Shown here in pieces: positions 21,526 to 24,159 of a stretch of 24,159 nt of DNA (the stretch's first letter is position 1; each line of letters begins with the position of its first letter). Source of the DNA: Candidatus Woykebacteria bacterium GWB1_45_5 (GTDB lineage Bacteria > Patescibacteriota > Microgenomatia > Woykebacterales > RBG-16-39-9b); assembly GCA_001816645.1 (NCBI GenBank), contig MHCO01000014.1, positions 9,518-33,676 of the forward strand, written 5' to 3'. A program made the translations under genes and the position numbers. The notes under the pieces were generated by a model. It searched no databases. It had not been told where the DNA came from and saw only the letters and a program-made list of their open reading frames with translations.

Positions 21526-22728
21526 TTATAACTCATCGTATTTATTGATAAAGTCAACGGCAAAATCTATTTGCTCATCTGTCATGTCGGGATAATTTGG
21601 CAGGTTAATTGTTTGGGAAGCAGCTGCCTCTGCTTGTGGGCATGACCCGAGTGTATAACCCATCTCTTTCAGGTATGTTTCTTTTGGGAAAACTGGTGCG
21701 TTGTACCAGTTACCAAACCAAAGCTTATGTCTTCTTGCCTTTTTAAAAAACTTGTCTGGATCTTCATAAAAACTAACGACGCGCAAATAGATTCCTTTAT
21801 GCTTAGGTAACAAACGAAACTTCCGGTTTTTGATTTTTTGGTAATACTTCTCGGCGATTTCTCCTCGCCGACTATTTTGTTTTTCCAGTTTGGGAAGCTC
21901 GGACAAAGCCACTTTAACAAATATTGGGTGAAGCTTTGCCGGGTGCCAAGATGGTTTCAAACCTTTCAGTTCTTTACTCGAGTACAGTGGGTTAAAGAAA
22001 TTTTGTTTATCCAAGGCTTGAATCAGCTGGTAAGCAAATGGGTTAAAATAAACTCTCCGTAGAATCCCCCGCCAGGTAAAGAAGTTCAGAAAATCTTTAA
22101 AAAGGTGGCTTTTTGGTGTAGGTGGCAAAGCATCAACTAACAATTCAATTTTACCTAGCAACTTCTTATTTTTAACAATCACTGCCCCACCCGAAATCGA
22201 GGAGACTACTTTCCCTCGGGCAAAGGATAAAATCGAAGCATCGCCAAAGGTGCCTAGTTTTTGTCCCTTATACCCCGCACCAAAGCAATGAGCGCAATCC
22301 TCTATTAAAAGAAGTCCCATTTGTTTGGCAATCTCCATTACCTCTTCAATCGGTCCAGGGCGTCCAAGAGTATGTTGAAGAATAATTGCTCGAGTTTTAG
22401 AGGAAATTTTCCTTTTCAGATCATCAACATCAACATTAAGTGTATCGAGATTAATATCAGCATAAATTGGCTTGGCGCCAGTCCAAATAATTGGGTTTGG
22501 CACGGAGTTGCAGGTATATGCCTGGATTAGAACCTCATCGCCTTCCCCTATTCCAGCTGCTTTTAAAATCAAATAGATTGCACTTCGGCCTGAATTTACG
22601 GGAAGGGTCGGAAGCGAGAAATACTTGCTTAATGTTTGTTTCAATTCTTCAACCGGCTCTAAAGTTGCCTTTGGTTTTGGTCCTACTATATTTTGGAGAA
22701 TAATTTTGATAACTTCGGCTTTAGCCAT
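21526..22728 (-). CDS. DegT/DnrJ/EryC1/StrS-family PLP aminotransferase
   Basis: 400 residues from ATG 22728 (MAKAEVIKIILQNIVG). A longer frame reaching 22836 translates the intergenic repeat element and is rejected. Family motifs: VNSGRSAIYLIL (cofactor pocket), GDEVLIQAYTCNSVPNPIIW, NLDTLNVD, LLIEDCAHCFGAGY with the Asp that holds the pyridine nitrogen, and SFARGKVVSSISGGAV with the Schiff-base Lys. Members transaminate keto-sugars on nucleotide sugars or act as sugar dehydratases. The residues after Lys fit an aminotransferase, but the substrate is unknown. Pairing with FemX suggests a cell-surface glycan or peptidoglycan precursor role (inference). Confidence 0.88.
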   Translation of the reverse strand: MAKAEVIKIILQNIVGPKPKATLEPVEELKQTLSKYFSLPTLPVNSGRSAIYLILKAAGIGEGDEVLIQAYTCNSVPNPIIWTGAKPIYADINLDTLNVDVDDLKRKISSKTRAIILQHTLGRPGPIEEVMEIAKQMGLLLIEDCAHCFGAGYKGQKLGTFGDASILSFARGKVVSSISGGAVIVKNKKLLGKIELLVDALPPTPKSHLFKDFLNFFTWRGILRRVYFNPFAYQLIQALDKQNFFNPLYSSKELKGLKPSWHPAKLHPIFVKVALSELPKLEKQNSRRGEIAEKYYQKIKNRKFRLLPKHKGIYLRVVSFYEDPDKFFKKARRHKLWFGNWYNAPVFPKETYLKEMGYTLGSCPQAEAAASQTINLPNYPDMTDEQIDFAVDFINKYDEL

Positions 22729-22799
22729 CTTATGGTTGTTTGTAGTATAATCGTCTTCGTAGTCGCGGATGCGACGCAGAGCGCGACGCGATCTATTAC

Positions 22800-22831
22800 A
22801 TCTCGACGATTGTTTCTCTTCGAGATATAAT
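22800..22831 (+). promoter_or_regulatory. tRNA-Arg copy of the TTGTTT/CGAGATATAAT promoter element (copy C)
   Basis: Arms ATCTCGA (22800-22806) and TCGAGAT (22820-22826) enclose CGATTGTTTCTCT and end in TATAAT (22826-22831), 16 bases before the tRNA-Arg acceptor. Just upstream (22760-22790) a GTCGC/GCGAC hairpin-rich stretch adds further symmetry. Confidence 0.65.
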
Positions 22832-22847
22832 ATCACAACTAAAATAT

Positions 22848-22956
22848 TGCCGGATCGTTTAATGGTAGGATGGCAGACTCCGGATCTGCATATCTAGGTT
22901 CGAATACTTAGCCATGGAATGGTTGTACGACGCGAAGCGGATTAGTCCGGCAGTCA
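22848..22956 (+). tRNA. tRNA-Arg (anticodon CCG) interrupted by 34 bases
   Basis: Acceptor TGCCGGA (22848-22854) pairs with TCCGGCA (22946-22952); the anticodon arm GCAGA-CTCCGGA-TCTGC and the T-stem/loop start CTAGG-TTCGAAT are normal. The T-stem is closed by CTTAG at 22907-22911, but then 34 extra bases (22912-22945) precede the acceptor 3' strand. The extra piece starts CCATGGAATGG, ends GGATTAG and repeats TTAG on both sides; it can form CCAT/ATGG and CGC-GAA-GCG hairpins. The 3' end is GTCA instead of GCCA. This is either a tRNA with an intron-like insertion in the T-arm/acceptor junction or a disrupted gene. Without the insertion the T-loop would have 8 bases. Confidence 0.7.
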
Positions 22957-22985
22957 TCTTTTCAACAAGCCGTTCTCTCGCAAAA

Positions 22986-23014
22986 TTGAAAATATGTACT
23001 AGTTTTGGTAGAAT
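22986..23014 (+). promoter_or_regulatory. Promoter of the tRNA-Leu-Pro-Gln cluster
   Basis: TTGAAA (22986-22991), 17-base spacer, TAGAAT (23009-23014), 16 bases before tRNA-Leu. It gives these tRNAs independence from the interrupted tRNA-Arg. Confidence 0.6.
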
Positions 23015-23030
23015 TTAGCCTACAAATTAT

Positions 23031-23117
<87 letters not shown>

Positions 23118-23142
23118 TAATTCGACAATCTTATTACTTCGG

Positions 23143-23217
23143 CGGGGTGTAGCTCAGGGGTAGAGCGCGCGCTTTGGGAGCGTGAGGCCGCAGGTTCAAA
23201 TCCTGTCACCCCGACCA
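23143..23217 (+). tRNA. tRNA-Pro (anticodon TGG)
   Basis: 75 bases: acceptor CGGGGTG/CACCCCG, D-arm GCTC-AGGGGTA-GAGC, anticodon arm CGCGC-TTTGGGA-GCGTG, T-arm GCAGG-TTCAAAT-CCTGT, encoded ACCA. Confidence 0.96.
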
Positions 23218-23218
23218 T

Positions 23219-23292
23219 TGCGGAGTGGTGTAATGGTAGCACAGCGGCCTTTGGAGCCGTTTATCTAGGTTCGAATCCTAGCTCCGCAGCCA
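23219..23292 (+). tRNA. tRNA-Gln (anticodon TTG)
   Basis: 74 bases: acceptor TGCGGAG/CTCCGCA, anticodon arm with loop CTTTGGA, T-arm CTAGG-TTCGAAT-CCTAG, encoded GCCA. It starts one base after tRNA-Pro and shares its T-arm sequence with the interrupted tRNA-Arg. Confidence 0.95.
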
Positions 23293-23318
23293 CCCCCAAC
23301 CTTTAGCAATCTCCTTCC

Positions 23319-23347
23319 TTGATCAATAATTTAGGGGTAAGTATACT
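23319..23347 (+). promoter_or_regulatory. PAP2 gene promoter
   Basis: TTGATC (23319-23324), 17-base spacer and TATACT (23342-23347). The ATG at 23358 lies 10 bases after the -10 box, so the leader is nearly absent. Confidence 0.6.
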
Positions 23348-23357
23348 TTACATGAAA

Positions 23358-24080
23358 ATGTTTGAAAGTTTTATCGTGGAGGTTGCCAAGCCACATCGCC
23401 GGTTTTTTATTGCTCTGATGCTTTTGGTGTTCTTCTTCTTTTTAATTGGCTTTGCCTTGACTTTGCTGTACGTTAACTCGCAAAACCTAAGCTTTGATTT
23501 GGCAACAACCCAGAAAATCCAAAATTTGCACAGTTCCCTATTTTTGGACCTGATGGGTTTTGTCTCAATTTTTGGCGCGATGCCTTATTTATTGATCCCT
23601 TTTTCCTTGATGCTCGTTTGGCTCGTCCGGCGGGGCGCGCGGGAGGAAGCTTTCTTTTTACCAATTGTGTTCGTCGCACCGATCGTTTCGGAGATTTCCA
23701 AAGTTATAATCAGCCGCCCGCGGCCAGAAGAAAACCTAGTTGCCATCTACGGGAGCTTTCCGGGATACAGCTTTCCGAGCGGCCACGTTCTCTTTTACAC
23801 CTTGTTTTTCGGCTTTGTTGCCTTTCTCGCCTTGGCTCTGCCAAATGTGAAACCGATTGTTCGGCCGATTTTGTTCACCGCCGCTACCCTAATGGTCATT
23901 TTGGTAGGAATCTCAAGAATATATTTAGGGGCTCATTGGCCTACCGATGTAATTGCGGGTTATTTGGCAGGCTCTGCTATTTTGGAGGTTCTGATTGTAC
24001 TTTATTTAAAAGATGTTTATTGGCCAAAGGTGAGGAAGAAACAGCAAGAGACCAATTACAGCAGCGAAAATCGACATTAG
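23358..24080 (+). CDS. PAP2-family membrane phosphatase (undecaprenyl-diphosphatase type)
   Basis: About 240 residues with roughly six membrane segments. The three PAP2 motifs are complete: KVIISRPRP (KX6RP), PSGH in GYSFPSGHVLFY, and SRIYLGAHWPTD (SRX5H with the following Asp). Such enzymes remove phosphate from lipid pyrophosphates; undecaprenyl-PP recycling is the likely job given the convergent DgkA/undecaprenol-kinase-like gene, though phosphatidate-type substrates are possible. The ATG at 23358 (MFESFIVEVAKPHRRFF) is preferred over 23319 and 23352 because the promoter's -10 box ends at 23347. Its last 25 codons overlap the opposite-strand gene. Confidence 0.88.
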   Translation: MFESFIVEVAKPHRRFFIALMLLVFFFFLIGFALTLLYVNSQNLSFDLATTQKIQNLHSSLFLDLMGFVSIFGAMPYLLIPFSLMLVWLVRRGAREEAFFLPIVFVAPIVSEISKVIISRPRPEENLVAIYGSFPGYSFPSGHVLFYTLFFGFVAFLALALPNVKPIVRPILFTAATLMVILVGISRIYLGAHWPTDVIAGYLAGSAILEVLIVLYLKDVYWPKVRKKQQETNYSSENRH

Positions 24081-24159
24081 AAGTACAGCTGCCGCGGAAA
24101 CATCTTTGGCTAATTTTGCATCTGGTAAGAGCTGTTCTTTAACCGCTAAATCAACCACG
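24006..24159 (-). CDS. dgkA: DgkA-family kinase, C-terminal part (cut by window edge)
   Basis: Fifty residues visible: VVDLAVKEQLLPDAKLAKDV, then SAAAVLLMSIFAAVIGLLLFLPH, ending WPINIF. The combination 'VVDL....E....AKLAKDVSAAAVL' and a terminal hydrophobic helix is the C-terminal third of DgkA-type small membrane kinases. In Gram-positive-like bacteria these phosphorylate undecaprenol to undecaprenyl phosphate; in E. coli the substrate is diacylglycerol. The catalytic N-terminal part is outside the window. Its 3' end overlaps the end of the PAP2 gene by 75 bases, tail to tail. Confidence 0.78.
   Translation of the reverse strand, partial: VVDLAVKEQLLPDAKLAKDVSAAAVLLMSIFAAVIGLLLFLPHLWPINIF

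Noticed and set aside
22729..22836. N-terminal extension of the DegT-family protein
   Set aside because: It translates the promoter repeat element (copy C region); the family N-terminus begins at MAKAEV.

Overview
The window looks like a piece of a Patescibacteria (CPR-type) chromosome. This is an inference from reduced and compact genes: ThrRS begins directly at its editing domain, PheT lacks the usual EMAP/tRNA-binding insert, genes overlap by 4 bases, start codons sit just downstream of promoters, and the envelope genes are of a Gram-positive-like peptidoglycan type. No ribosomal RNA is present, so the lineage cannot be fixed from the window alone.

Left part (1-4279): the N-terminus of recG, a tiny membrane-protein gene and tyrS form one minus-strand operon. 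A class A penicillin-binding protein is transcribed divergently and converges on pheT. Centre-left (4276-12019): pheT and pheS, then a terminator, then a tightly coupled operon (DUF5665-like protein, thrS, tsaC, infC, rpmI, rplT). This is the classic thrS-infC-rpmI-rplT-pheST neighbourhood. Neither infC nor rplT has a standard start codon: infC offers only ATA/ATC/ATT and rplT reads CTG. clpP and tRNA-Val follow, with a truncated tRNA-Val copy beside them.

An 800-base non-standard region (12020-12899) holds a duplicated clpP start, a possible 74-residue basic protein, a tRNA-like structured sequence, a terminator and a possible 27-residue ORF. Next comes an operon of a PhnP-like hydrolase, a RibL-like nucleotidyltransferase, a Nudix hydrolase and a LiaF-like membrane protein. 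MurT/GatD (lipid II amidation), two paralogous lysozyme-like secreted proteins, a FemX-like peptidoglycan bridge enzyme and a DegT-family aminotransferase follow. The right end has a four-gene tRNA cluster, a PAP2 phosphatase and the C-terminus of a DgkA/undecaprenol kinase-like protein. The envelope genes together describe lipid II synthesis, amidation, cross-bridging, polymerisation, remodelling and lipid-carrier recycling.

The most interesting signal is a repeated promoter-like inverted repeat. The core TTGTTT-(C/A)TCT-...-CGAGATATAAT occurs four times, each time just upstream of a tRNA gene or tyrS. Other notable points are a tRNA-Arg gene interrupted by 34 bases inside its T-arm region, and the non-standard starts in the IF3/L20 operon.
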